Shown here: positions 51,109-59,334 of the stretch, piece after piece | How the letters are laid out: the number at the start of each line of letters is the position of its first letter | Numbering within the stretch: the first letter of the stretch is position 1 | From: Labilithrix sp. | Lineage (GTDB): Bacteria > Myxococcota_A > Polyangia > Polyangiales > Polyangiaceae | Assembly: GCA_019637175.1 (NCBI GenBank) | Contig: JAHBWD010000014.1 | Coordinates: 62,001-126,000 of the forward strand | DNA: 64,000 nt | Direction: 5' to 3' | Translations under genes and position numbers: made by a program | The notes under the pieces: model-generated | The model's database searches: none | Seen by the model: the letters and a program-made list of their open reading frames with translations, nothing else | Told to the model about the DNA's origin: nothing

Positions 51109-52044
51109 ATGCGCTCGCTCGCTTGCTTCGCCGTCGTAAGTGCGCTCCTCACAGGTGGTACATGCATCGTCGGCTGCTCGCCGGGGGAAGGGCCCGCGGG
51201 CGAGTGCACCGGCAGCTCCGCTGACGCGCTGCGTACGTGCGCGAAGGGATCGACGCTCACCGGCATCGACGTCTCGTATTACCAAGGCAACGTGAACTGG
51301 GCGCAGGTGAAGGGCGCGGGTCGCACCTTCGCGTTCGTTCGCGTGAGCGACGGTCTCAACTTCCCCGACACCAAGTTCGCGCAGAACTGGCCGGCGGTGA
51401 AGAGCGCCGGGCTCGTCCGCGGCGTCTATCAGTTCTTCCGCCCGAGCCAGGATCCGACGCAGCAGGCGCAGCTGCTGCTCGACAGGATCGACGCCGCCGG
51501 AGGCATCGGGCCGGGCGATCTGCCGCCGGTGCTGGATCTCGAGTCGGACGGCGGCCTGGCCGCGAGCGTCGTCGTCGCGCGGGCGACCACGTGGCTCGCG
51601 AAGGTCGAGGCCGCGGTCGGCAGGAAGCCGATCATCTACACCGCCGCGTTCATGTCGAACGTCATCGGGTCGAGCTTCACGAATCACGTGCTCTGGGTCG
51701 CCAACTACGGCGCGACGTGCCCGCTCATGCCGGGCGCGTGGACCGACTGGCACTTCTGGCAGACGTCCGACAGCGGGAGCGTCGCCGGCGTGTCGGGCAA
51801 CGTCGACACGAACCTCTTCAACGGCGTCTTGGCCGATCTGATGAAGCAGACGCTCCAGCCTCCTCCGGCGCCGAACGACGCGCCGGCAGGACCGAGAGAC
51901 GACGTCGTCGGTCTCGCGGCGTTCGACGGTGTCATGCCAGGCGACGCGAAGCCCAACGACGGATCGCAGGGCGCGACGATCGGCGACGGCGACCCGGCGC
52001 ACGATCCCGACGCGATGAGCGCGCCGATCTCGCCCTGCCGCTAG
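51109..52044 (+). CDS. GH25-family lysozyme, exported
   Basis: A 311-residue muramidase: signal with a possible lipobox (CIVGCSP), then a GH25 barrel with GIDVSYYQGNVNW (Asp54) and PPVLDLESDG (Asp143, Glu145, the catalytic DxE). FAFVRVSDG and VYQFFRP are further GH25 blocks. It cleaves the glycan chain of peptidoglycan between MurNAc and GlcNAc. A Pro/Asp-rich C-terminal tail is probably disordered. ATG 51109 was chosen; GTG 51088 (with GAGGAG upstream) is an alternative. For a predatory-type bacterium a role against other cells is possible but not shown. Confidence 0.92.
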   Translation: MRSLACFAVVSALLTGGTCIVGCSPGEGPAGECTGSSADALRTCAKGSTLTGIDVSYYQGNVNWAQVKGAGRTFAFVRVSDGLNFPDTKFAQNWPAVKSAGLVRGVYQFFRPSQDPTQQAQLLLDRIDAAGGIGPGDLPPVLDLESDGGLAASVVVARATTWLAKVEAAVGRKPIIYTAAFMSNVIGSSFTNHVLWVANYGATCPLMPGAWTDWHFWQTSDSGSVAGVSGNVDTNLFNGVLADLMKQTLQPPPAPNDAPAGPRDDVVGLAAFDGVMPGDAKPNDGSQGATIGDGDPAHDPDAMSAPISPCR

Positions 52045-52845
52045 TCACACGTCGACGGCGAAGAACGCCTTCGCCGTCTCGGTGCTCGATCGCGCGAGGG
52101 CTCCTTCGCTCTCGCCGCGCGCCCTCGCGACCGTCTTCAAGACGTGGGGAAGGTACATCGGCTCGTTCCGGTGGCTCTCCGGCTTCGGGCGCATGTCGCG
52201 CGGGAGGATGTACGGCGCGTCGGTCTCGATCATGAGCCGATCGGCGGGGATCCGGCGCACCAGGTCGACGAGGTGCGTGCCCCGCCGCTCGTCGCAGATC
52301 CATCCGGTGATCCCGATGTGGAGATCGAGATCGAGGTAGCGCGCGAGCGCTTCGGCCTCGCCCGTGAAGCAGTGCACCACGGCGCGTGCGAGCTTGGGGC
52401 GATGCCGCTCGAGGATCTTCGTGAACTCCACGTGCGCGGCGCGCTCGTGGAGGAAGACGGGCTTCTCGAGCTCGGCGGCGAGCTCGAGCTGCGCCTCGAA
52501 GCAGCGGAGCTGATCGGCCCGCGGGGAGAAGTTGCGGTCGAAGTCGAGGCCGCACTCGCCGACGGCGACGACCTCGGGCCGCGCGCAGAGCTCGCGGAGC
52601 GCCACGACGGCGTCGGCGCCGAACGTGCTCGCGTGATGAGGATGGATGCCGGCGGTCGAGAAGATCTTCGGCGCGCGCGCGCGGCGCGCTTCGGCGATCT
52701 CCCAGGCGTGTCGGCTGCCCGGCACGCTGATGCCCGTCGCGACGATCGCCGCGACGCCGGCCTCGAGCGCGCGCTCGAGGACCGCGCCGAGATCGGCGCG
52801 GAACGCCTTATTTCCGAGGTTCGATCCGATGTCGACGATCTTCAT
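52045..52845 (-). CDS. tatD: TatD-family DNase
   Basis: A 266-residue TIM-barrel metal-dependent hydrolase very close to E. coli TatD itself: DIGSNLGNKAF in place of the DTHCH start of YcfH-type relatives, STAGIHPHHAS, GECGLDFDRNF, a metal His in VHCFTG, GITGWICDERRG and ETDAPYILPRD. TatD is a 3'-5' exonuclease acting on damaged DNA. It starts at ATG 52845 inside the end of the small upstream gene (ATGA overlap) and abuts the lysozyme gene stop without a gap. Confidence 0.94.
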   Translation of the reverse strand: MKIVDIGSNLGNKAFRADLGAVLERALEAGVAAIVATGISVPGSRHAWEIAEARRARAPKIFSTAGIHPHHASTFGADAVVALRELCARPEVVAVGECGLDFDRNFSPRADQLRCFEAQLELAAELEKPVFLHERAAHVEFTKILERHRPKLARAVVHCFTGEAEALARYLDLDLHIGITGWICDERRGTHLVDLVRRIPADRLMIETDAPYILPRDMRPKPESHRNEPMYLPHVLKTVARARGESEGALARSSTETAKAFFAVDV

Positions 52846-53147
52846 CGCGCTTCCTCACCGGCGCTCGCGGCCGCGGTCGAGGTGTAGTCCTTCGCGACGC
52901 GTTCGGCGATCGCCGCGTGCCACGTCTCTCGCTCTTGCTCCGTCCACGCGCGCGTCACGTGGTGCTTGCCGCGCAGCCGCGCGACGAGCACGTGGAGCTC
53001 GGTCACGCGCCGGCGCAGGCGCACGAGCTTGCGCTGTTCGTCCGCCATCGGACGTGTCCACGTCGTTCCCAAGATGTCCTTCACCGCGCGGCAGTCGCGC
53101 GCGAGCGCGTCGATGTCGGCGCGCAGTCGTTCTCTGTCGATGTTCAT
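52842..53147 (-). CDS. Small helical protein upstream of tatD
   Basis: A 101-residue, highly charged, helical protein (DRERLRADIDALARDCRAVK, RKLVRLRRRVTELHVLVARL) without signal peptide. The two helices could form a hairpin like a small four-helix dimer, but no known family is obvious. Its stop overlaps the tatD start by four bases, so they are coupled. The tRNA-like gene lies ~98 bases upstream in the same direction. Confidence 0.65.
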   Translation of the reverse strand: MNIDRERLRADIDALARDCRAVKDILGTTWTRPMADEQRKLVRLRRRVTELHVLVARLRGKHHVTRAWTEQERETWHAAIAERVAKDYTSTAAASAGEEAR

Positions 53148-53245
53148 TCGTGTCTCTTTCGTTGATTCGGTTCATTCGGTTTGCCTCACGCCGGTCGAAC
53201 GACGGCGGGCCGCGAATGAGCGGAAAACGAAGACGACGAGGACGG

Positions 53246-53318
53246 TTGCGGGGGCTCGAATCGAACGAGCCTCTCCGGGAGGCTATCCCGGCGTAGGAAC
53301 CGCTCCTACCACCCCGCG
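53246..53318 (-). tRNA. tRNA-like gene with initiator-type acceptor ends and unusual anticodon loop
   Basis: The minus strand folds into a complete 73-base cloverleaf: acceptor CGCGGGG with CCCCGCA (six pairs plus a C1xA72 mismatch), TG, D arm GTAGG/CCTAC, G26, anticodon arm CCGGG/CCCGG with loop ATAGCCT, a 4-base variable loop, and T arm GCTCG/CGAGC with loop TTCGATT, then A73 and CCG. The C1xA72 mismatch and the CGCGGGGTGG start are those of bacterial initiator tRNA, but the loop places AGC, not CAT, at 34-36 and C at 37. The 11:24 pair is T:A as in elongators. Bases 53148-53245 and 53319-53564 around it hold nothing else I can name. Confidence 0.62.
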
Positions 53319-53564
53319 GCGAGCGACACGCCGATGCACCCGCGCGCAGATCGGCGCGGGAGAACGTTCGGAAGCTGTGTCGACGACGGGATCTTGAAGC
53401 CTGAAACCTCTGCGGTCGGGAGACACCATTCGGCCGCCTCCTCTCGTTGTCAACCGAGCCCCACGCATCTTCACGACGTTTCCCGACGCTACGGCGTCCC
53501 TTCGTGGGGCCGATCGGAGCGTCCGGTGTTGACGACCACCCGGCGTCCTTGTCACGCTGGCGAG

Positions 53565-54980
53565 ATGCGTCACCTCCGCTTTCTTGCGCTCGCCGCTCCC
53601 GTCGTCATCCTTCCTCTCGTCGCCTGCGAAGACGACGGCGGAGGCTCCTCCGGCGTCTTCGAGGTGCCCGAGACGGGCACGTTCGAGGCCGGTCCCGTCC
53701 CCGAGGCCGGGCCGCCGAGCGAAGCGGCGCCCGACGTCGTGGTGCCGAGCGGCGTGACGGTCACGGTGCTCGACGGCACGACGCCGAAGGCCGACGTTCG
53801 GGTCCTCTTCCACGACACGACGGGCGCGATCACCGGCGATCAGAAGACGAACGCGACGGGCAGGGTCGTCGCGGCGACCGCGCCGGCCATGGTGACCGTG
53901 CTCACCCTCGCTCCGGCGCAGTTCGGCACCGGACCGTCGCCCGTCACGTACGTCGGCGTCGCCGACGGCGACAACCTCGTCGTGAAGCTTCCGCGCTTCG
54001 AGAACGAGGTCCCGGCGGAGGGCAGCTACACGGTGTCGCTCGCCGCGCCGTTCGACGGCGCGATCGGCTACTACGTGAACGCGGGCACGTGCGGCGCGTC
54101 CGTCGGCGATCCGGCGCAGCCGACGGTGGTTCCGCTCTACCCCTACTGCGTCGGCGCGACGAACGCGGTGCTCGTGTCTGCGGAAGGCGAGGTGAACACG
54201 CTCGCGTTCGCGTTCGCGAAGAACGTGGCCAAGCCCGTGGGCGCGACCAACGTCAACGTCGGGCCGCTCACGTTCGCCGCGCGAGGCACGGCGACGATCA
54301 CGGCGACGAATCTCCCCGCGAACACGTCGCGCTCCACGAGCTTCAACGCGCTCGCGAACGGCGTCGCGTTCTCCACCGGGTCCGGCATCGGGCTGCTCAA
54401 CGAGAGCGGCGTCGCGTATCCGCACGCGATCGGCTTCGCCGACGCGATCCAGACCTCGGTCGCGGCCGCGGAGTTCAGCGAGGGCCCCGGGGGGAGCACG
54501 CGCGTGATCGTCCGGCGCGAGGCGACGCCCGCGGGCGCGAACCCCACGTTCGCCTACGACCTGGCCACGCTGCTGCCCGCGCTGACCGGCGTGACCGTCT
54601 CGCAGGCGACGCCGTCGCGGCCCGACGTCACGTGGACGTCGGCGTCGGCGTTGACCGGCGCCGACGCAGGCGCGATCGAGCTCTCATGGTCCCTCGGCGG
54701 GCAAGGCGCGGCCTCGGCCCGCTGGACCTTCATCGTTCCGCCCGGCACGACGACGATCAAGGTGCCCGCGGTCCCCGCCGACGCGCCGGACTTCGTTCCC
54801 TCGGAGGCGCAGGTGCGGTTCTTCGGCTTCGTCGAGTCGACGCTCCTGCCGAACTACGCCGCAGTCAAGGCCCTGCCGATCGATCCGGTGAGCGGAGGGC
54901 CGATCCGCGAGCTCGCCGACATGCCGCTGCCGGCCAACGGCACCGTGCGGCTGACGACCTGGGGCGGCAATCGCGGCTGA
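53565..54980 (+). CDS. Predicted lipoprotein of unknown function
   Basis: A 471-residue protein: lipoprotein signal (VVILPLVACEDD, Cys ~21), an acidic/Pro-rich linker to ~55, then beta-rich sequence. One part (SGVTVTVLDGTTPKADVRVLF ... GDQKTNATGRV) is a carboxypeptidase-regulatory/Ig-like fold typical of surface proteins; the remainder has many Gly/Asn/Thr-rich strands. No catalytic motif was seen. ATG 53565 begins the signal. It stands alone after the tRNA-like gene; 93 bases separate it from the HEAT-repeat gene. Confidence 0.75.
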   Translation: MRHLRFLALAAPVVILPLVACEDDGGGSSGVFEVPETGTFEAGPVPEAGPPSEAAPDVVVPSGVTVTVLDGTTPKADVRVLFHDTTGAITGDQKTNATGRVVAATAPAMVTVLTLAPAQFGTGPSPVTYVGVADGDNLVVKLPRFENEVPAEGSYTVSLAAPFDGAIGYYVNAGTCGASVGDPAQPTVVPLYPYCVGATNAVLVSAEGEVNTLAFAFAKNVAKPVGATNVNVGPLTFAARGTATITATNLPANTSRSTSFNALANGVAFSTGSGIGLLNESGVAYPHAIGFADAIQTSVAAAEFSEGPGGSTRVIVRREATPAGANPTFAYDLATLLPALTGVTVSQATPSRPDVTWTSASALTGADAGAIELSWSLGGQGAASARWTFIVPPGTTTIKVPAVPADAPDFVPSEAQVRFFGFVESTLLPNYAAVKALPIDPVSGGPIRELADMPLPANGTVRLTTWGGNRG

Positions 54981-55043
54981 GCCGGCCTCGCCGCTCCCGC
55001 TCACTGGTTCTCCCGCGTCTTCTCCTGGTTTTTGGGGTATCGT

Positions 55044-55067
55044 CCCGCCGGCCTTTCGACCGGCGGG
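55044..55067 (+). promoter_or_regulatory. Hairpin directly before the HEAT-repeat gene start
   Basis: CCCGCCGG (55044-55051) and CCGGCGGG (55060-55067) form a perfect 8-bp stem over the loop CCTTTCGA, ending six bases before ATG 55074. The GGCGGG end is the only ribosome-site-like sequence, so the stem could hide it from the ribosome. Confidence 0.45.
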
Positions 55068-55073
55068 AACCCC

Positions 55074-57611
55074 ATGAGCCAGATTCACCTCGAAGCGGAA
55101 GACGGAAACTTCAAGCGCGGGCGCTTCGGCGTCGCGGCCGTCATCGTCGGCATCCTCATCGCCGTCGCGGCCGTCCTCATCTTCGTCATCGGCGGCGCGA
55201 AGTCGGCCGAGACGATGACGCCGAAGCAGATCGCCGACGAGAAGAAGCAGGCCGCCGTCCTGCCGATCGCCGAGGCGATCCCGAAGTGGCGCGAGTGGGC
55301 GAAGAAAGACGACGTCCCGAAGCTCCAGGAGGAGGCGTTCGCGCAGCTCGCGTGGGCGAAAGACGAGCCGGGCCTCCAGGAGATCATCAAGGGCCTCTCG
55401 TCGGGCGATCACCGCGTGCGCGGCACCGCGGCGACGGCGATCCTCGAGTACGGCACGCCCGCGGCCGACGCCGCGAAGCCCGCGCTCCTCAAGGCCCTCA
55501 AGGAGGCCGACGCGAGCGACCGGCCGCAGATCGCGTGGGCGCTCGCGGCGCTCCACGAGGGTCAGGCGTTCGACGACGTGATGAAGGAGTACCGCGCCGG
55601 TCACCTCGCGAAGGTGCAGCGCCTCGACGGCAACCCGGCGTTCGATCCCGAGCAGCTCGCGCAGATGGTCTCGCTCGACAAGCTCGCGACGCTCGCGGGC
55701 GACGAGAACGAGAGCGTGCGCCAGCTCGTGGCCACCGTTCTCTCGCGCAACGGCGACGCCAAGTTCACCGACACGCTGATCAAGCTCGTCGAAGACAAGT
55801 CGGTCGAGGTCGCGCGCGAGGCCGCCGTCGGCCTCGGCAAGATCGCGAACGAGAAGTCGATGCAGCCGCTCCTCGGCGCGCTCGCCAAGGCCGACAAGGA
55901 CTCGCGTCAGAAGTTCCTCGAGGCGCTGCGCGACGGCGTCGGCGGCAAGGGGCTCGTCCTCGCGCTCAAGAGCGTCGACACCTCGAAGCGCGACACGCAG
56001 AAGTTCCAGACGAAGCTCATCTTCGACATGCTCCGCTCGCTCGAGGATCCGCGCGCGGCCGATCTGCTCGCCGCGTACATCAACGAGAACCCGCAGCCGC
56101 ACTGGAAGACGGAGGCGGCCCTGCGCCTCGCGGAGATCGGCGATCTGCGCGCCGTGCCCACGCTCGCGTGGCGCATGAAGCAGGATCCGCTCGCGCTCTA
56201 TCACAAGGATCTCGACCCCGAGTACCGGCAAGACGACAACGAGCGCGTCGTCTCGTCGCGCATGCTCGCCGATCTCGCGGTGCTCAACCCCGACAAGCGC
56301 GGCGAGATCCGCCAGCAGGCCTACGACGGCGTCTACTTCTGGATCACCGACAAGCCGCAGCCGCACGCGAACGGCCTCCGCTTCATGGCCGCCGCCGAGG
56401 CGAACGAAGCGCTCCCGAAGATGCGCGGCTGGGCGAACCCGAAGACGCCGTTCCCCAAGGAAGGCCAGCAAGAGTTCCCGCCGGTGTGGGCGACGGCGCA
56501 GAGCGGCCTCCGCTACATCGGCTGGATGAAGGATCCGCAGGCGTGGACGGTGCTGGAGCAGCAGCTCCGCCGCCGCCCCGAGAAGGTCGACGCGACGATG
56601 GAGGCGCTCCTCCAAGGCGGCATGGCCGTCATGGGCATGAGCCTCCGCGCGATCGGCGTCGGCGCCTCGCACGGCTTCGCCCAGTGGGGCGATCCGAAGG
56701 CGTTCCCGATCCTCGTGAAGTACATCGAAGACAAGCAGAACAACGAGCAGTCGCGCATCGAGGCGTGCTTCTCGCTCGGCTGGGTCGCGACCGACGACCA
56801 GATGCGAGAGATCGTCAAGAAGGTGAAGGAGCTCGACAAGCCGGATCCGAAGACGCAGCTCATCCGCGGCTGCTTCCTCGAGACGCTCGTGCGCAAGCCG
56901 GTTCCGGCGGCGACGGCGGGCCTCGTCGATCTGCTCAACGGCGCCGTCGAGCTCGAGGTCCAGCACCAGGCCGCGCGCGCGATCGGCTTCGGCGGCGTGA
57001 CGCCGGCGATCACGACGCAGCTCTTCGAGAAGCTCAAGAACAACGCGACGCGCACCGACGCGGCCCTCGCGATCCTGCTCGGCGGAGACGCCGACTCGGT
57101 GCGACGCATGCTCGGCGCGTACAACGACGTCGATCCCGCGGGGCTCGAGGAGCTCAAGGTCGTCTACAACCAGACCTTCGGCTACTGGAGCGACAAGAAC
57201 TACGAGAACGGCGACGTCGCGCGGTGGATCGACAACGCCCACACCGCCTCGCGCGTGAAGGTGCGCGACCAGCTCCAAGACTGGCCGAAGCTGATCCTCG
57301 CCCGCGCGATCCAGGGCATCGACTACGACAACGGCCCGCACTCGGTGACGCGCGTGCAGATGCGCGTGCGCCTGCTCCGCGACGCGCACGCGGCCGACGA
57401 GGCGAAGCGCCGCCAGGCGATCGTCATCCTCAAGTTCATGGGCGAGAAGGGCGCGCTCATGGCGCTCAAGAGCGAGAGCGGCCCGGCGCAGGAGCTCGCG
57501 CGCCAGGCGTTCTTCGAGCTCATGAACCCGAAGGCGACCGCCGAGTCGCTTCCCGACGCGAAGGACGCCAAGGGCTCTTCCGGCGGCTCCAACATCGTCT
57601 CGCCCAAGTGA
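55074..57611 (+). CDS. Membrane-anchored HEAT-repeat protein
   Basis: An 845-residue protein with one N-terminal membrane helix (FGVAAVIVGILIAVAAVLIFVIGG, ~18-41) and an outside part made of HEAT/armadillo-like repeats, e.g. DHRVRGTAATAILEYG, ENESVRQLVATVLSRNG, KSVEVAREAAVGLGKIA and later units to ~830. Such repeats make curved solenoids that bind other proteins. It has no catalytic motif. Codon use is more Lys-rich than its neighbours, as expected for a solenoid. It overlaps the following lipoprotein gene by GTGA and is probably its partner at the cell envelope. Confidence 0.85.
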   Translation: MSQIHLEAEDGNFKRGRFGVAAVIVGILIAVAAVLIFVIGGAKSAETMTPKQIADEKKQAAVLPIAEAIPKWREWAKKDDVPKLQEEAFAQLAWAKDEPGLQEIIKGLSSGDHRVRGTAATAILEYGTPAADAAKPALLKALKEADASDRPQIAWALAALHEGQAFDDVMKEYRAGHLAKVQRLDGNPAFDPEQLAQMVSLDKLATLAGDENESVRQLVATVLSRNGDAKFTDTLIKLVEDKSVEVAREAAVGLGKIANEKSMQPLLGALAKADKDSRQKFLEALRDGVGGKGLVLALKSVDTSKRDTQKFQTKLIFDMLRSLEDPRAADLLAAYINENPQPHWKTEAALRLAEIGDLRAVPTLAWRMKQDPLALYHKDLDPEYRQDDNERVVSSRMLADLAVLNPDKRGEIRQQAYDGVYFWITDKPQPHANGLRFMAAAEANEALPKMRGWANPKTPFPKEGQQEFPPVWATAQSGLRYIGWMKDPQAWTVLEQQLRRRPEKVDATMEALLQGGMAVMGMSLRAIGVGASHGFAQWGDPKAFPILVKYIEDKQNNEQSRIEACFSLGWVATDDQMREIVKKVKELDKPDPKTQLIRGCFLETLVRKPVPAATAGLVDLLNGAVELEVQHQAARAIGFGGVTPAITTQLFEKLKNNATRTDAALAILLGGDADSVRRMLGAYNDVDPAGLEELKVVYNQTFGYWSDKNYENGDVARWIDNAHTASRVKVRDQLQDWPKLILARAIQGIDYDNGPHSVTRVQMRVRLLRDAHAADEAKRRQAIVILKFMGEKGALMALKSESGPAQELARQAFFELMNPKATAESLPDAKDAKGSSGGSNIVSPK

Positions 57612-58192
57612 TTCGACGCACGCTCCTCCTCGCGATCGTCGCGATCGCAGGGTGCGGGCCCGTGCCCGGCGCTCGGTCTCCAGGCGCGAACGTGGTGGCG
57701 AAGAACGTGATCACGTCGGACGGCGTCGTCGTGACGTCGGCGTGCGTGCCGACGGGGCCCGAGCTCTGCTTCAACGCCAACGACGACAACTGCAACGGGA
57801 TCATCGACGAGGGCTGCGGCAACGCGACCGGCGTCCTCCAGTTCATGATCGCGTGGGGCGACAGCCCGGCCGACGTCGACATCACCGTGATCGATCCGAA
57901 CGGATCGAAGGTGCACAAGTCGAACCGATCGACGGGCAGCGGGCTCCAGCTCGAGCGCAACTGCCCCGAAGACGGCTGCCACGGGCAGAACACGGAGAAC
58001 GTCTACTTCGAGGGCAACGAGCCGCCGCGCGGCAAGTACACCGTCGAGGTGAAGCTCGTCGACGCGCACGGCGCGGAGCTGCCAGTGCGCGTGCACCTCT
58101 CGGCCCGCGTCGGCAACAAGACGTTCGCGATGGATCTCGCGCTGAGCCCCGGCCAGGGTCAAGACAAGCAGGGCTTCTCGTTCGAGCTGTGA
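57608..58192 (+). CDS. Lipoprotein with MopE-type and DUF2135/YfaP-like parts
   Basis: A 194-residue lipoprotein: signal with IVAIAGCGPV (Cys ~16), a MopE-type segment (CVPTGPELCFNANDDNCNG ... DEGC) with paired Cys and acidic residues suited to metal or Ca2+ binding, then a beta-sandwich (~75-194) with AWGDSPADVDITVIDPNG and ENVYFEGNEPPRGKYTVEV, the DUF2135/YfaP pattern. GTG 57608 overlaps the stop of the HEAT-repeat gene. The role is unknown; the pair looks like a small envelope complex. Confidence 0.82.
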   Translation: MIRRTLLLAIVAIAGCGPVPGARSPGANVVAKNVITSDGVVVTSACVPTGPELCFNANDDNCNGIIDEGCGNATGVLQFMIAWGDSPADVDITVIDPNGSKVHKSNRSTGSGLQLERNCPEDGCHGQNTENVYFEGNEPPRGKYTVEVKLVDAHGAELPVRVHLSARVGNKTFAMDLALSPGQGQDKQGFSFEL

Positions 58193-58197
58193 AGCGC

Positions 58198-58275
58198 GTT
58201 ATACGTAGATACGTTCATGTCTACGTATAACCAGGTCTGGACGTATACGTAGCTTCTGGTTAATCTACGTATAAC
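58198..58275. promoter_or_regulatory. TACGTA-rich operator array before the nucleotidyltransferase-fold gene
   Basis: In 78 AT-rich bases there are an inverted copy GTTATACGTAGA (58198-58209) and two direct copies TCTACGTATAAC (58220-58231 and 58264-58275), all perfect 12-mers. A palindrome ACGTATACGT lies in the middle (58241-58250), itself framed by TAACCAG (58228-58234) and CTGGTTA (58256-58262). The last copy ends two bases before the GTG 58278. This is most simply a multi-site operator; TATAAC could also serve as -10. Confidence 0.72.
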
Positions 58276-58277
58276 TC

Positions 58278-59327
58278 GTGGACCCGCTTCCGATCACGAT
58301 CCAGACCGCGTACGCCGAGCTGCTCGAGCAGCTCCTCGCGATCGAGACGCGACGATCGATCGGCGCGGCGCCGGGCACGTTCGTCACGAAGGCGATCAAG
58401 GGCCGGACGTACTACTACTTCCAGTTCTCCGCGCCGGGGGGCAAGTCGAACCAGGCGTACGTCGGTCCACGCACGAAGGCGCTCGACGCGCTCGTCCGCC
58501 GCTTCGAGACGGAGCGCGACGCGCTGCGCGAAGATCGCGCGCCCGTGATCGCGCTCACCGCCGCCCTGCGCGCCGGAGGCGCCGCCGTCACCGATGCGTC
58601 CTCGGCGAGGGTCCTCGCGGCGCTCGCCGAGTCCGGCGTGTTCAAGCTCGGCGGTGTCCTCGTCGGGACGCACGCGTTCGTCGTCATCGGGAACATGCTC
58701 GGCGTGCGATGGACCGCGGCGTCGGCGCGTACGGAGGACGTCGACATCGCCGCGTCGAGCGTGCTCGAGGTCGCCGTGCCCGAGCTGACGGCCGACGTGC
58801 CGAAGGTGATCGAGAGCCTCGACATGGGTTTTCTTCCCGTTCCGGGCTTCTCGCCGAAGGCGCCGTCGACGTCGTTCAAGGTGCGCGGGCGCGGTCTCCG
58901 CCTCGATCTGGTGACGCCCGCCCGCGGTTCTTCATCGGCGCCCGTGCCCGTGCCTCGACTGAAGGCGGCCGCGGCGCCCGTGAGGTTCTTGGAGTACGTG
59001 CTCGAAGAACCACAGCCGGGCGCGATCGTCGACGGCGGCGGCATCCTCGTGAGCGTCCCTCAGCCTGCCAGGTTCGCCGTGCACAAGCTCCTCGTCGCGC
59101 AAGATCGAAGCGCCGCGTTCCAGACCAAGGCGGAGAAGGACGTCGTGCAGGCCGCGCTCGTCTTCGAGGCGCTCGCGGAGACGAGGCCGGGCGACGTCGA
59201 GGGTGCGTGGCGAGACGCCGCGTCGCGAGGGGCGAGCTGGAAGCGCGCGCTCGCGAAGGGGCGCGCGCTGCTCGAGCGCCGGCGCCCCGCCGTTTTTCGC
59301 AAGGTCGAGCGCGAGATCGATCGATGA
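58278..59327 (+). CDS. NTP_transf_8-like nucleotidyltransferase-fold protein
   Basis: A 349-residue soluble protein resembling the GSU2403 / NTP_transf_8 family: LVGTHAFVVIGNMLGVRW (helix-strand typical of the minimal nucleotidyltransferase fold), then the acidic site EDVDIA and a downstream LRLDLVTPA strand. These aspartates would bind metal and NTP. An N-terminal region with YYYFQFSAPGGKSNQAYVGP looks like a separate beta hairpin domain. The start GTG 58278 follows directly after the operator array, so the message may be leaderless. Substrate unknown; no antitoxin-like partner gene was found, but self-control through the array is likely. Confidence 0.75.
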   Translation: MDPLPITIQTAYAELLEQLLAIETRRSIGAAPGTFVTKAIKGRTYYYFQFSAPGGKSNQAYVGPRTKALDALVRRFETERDALREDRAPVIALTAALRAGGAAVTDASSARVLAALAESGVFKLGGVLVGTHAFVVIGNMLGVRWTAASARTEDVDIAASSVLEVAVPELTADVPKVIESLDMGFLPVPGFSPKAPSTSFKVRGRGLRLDLVTPARGSSSAPVPVPRLKAAAAPVRFLEYVLEEPQPGAIVDGGGILVSVPQPARFAVHKLLVAQDRSAAFQTKAEKDVVQAALVFEALAETRPGDVEGAWRDAASRGASWKRALAKGRALLERRRPAVFRKVEREIDR

Positions 59328-59334
59328 GCTTCGG

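Noticed and set aside
53246..53318. Simple call as tRNA-Ala(AGC)
   Set aside because: The anticodon position would read AGC, but the acceptor lacks the G3:U70 pair of alanine tRNAs and has the initiator mismatch; identity was left open.
53447..58192. Plus-strand open frame whose 1581 codons end in the MopE/DUF2135 lipoprotein
   Set aside because: Only the part from 57608 is real; the rest is out of frame with the lipoprotein and HEAT genes that show clear signals and domains.
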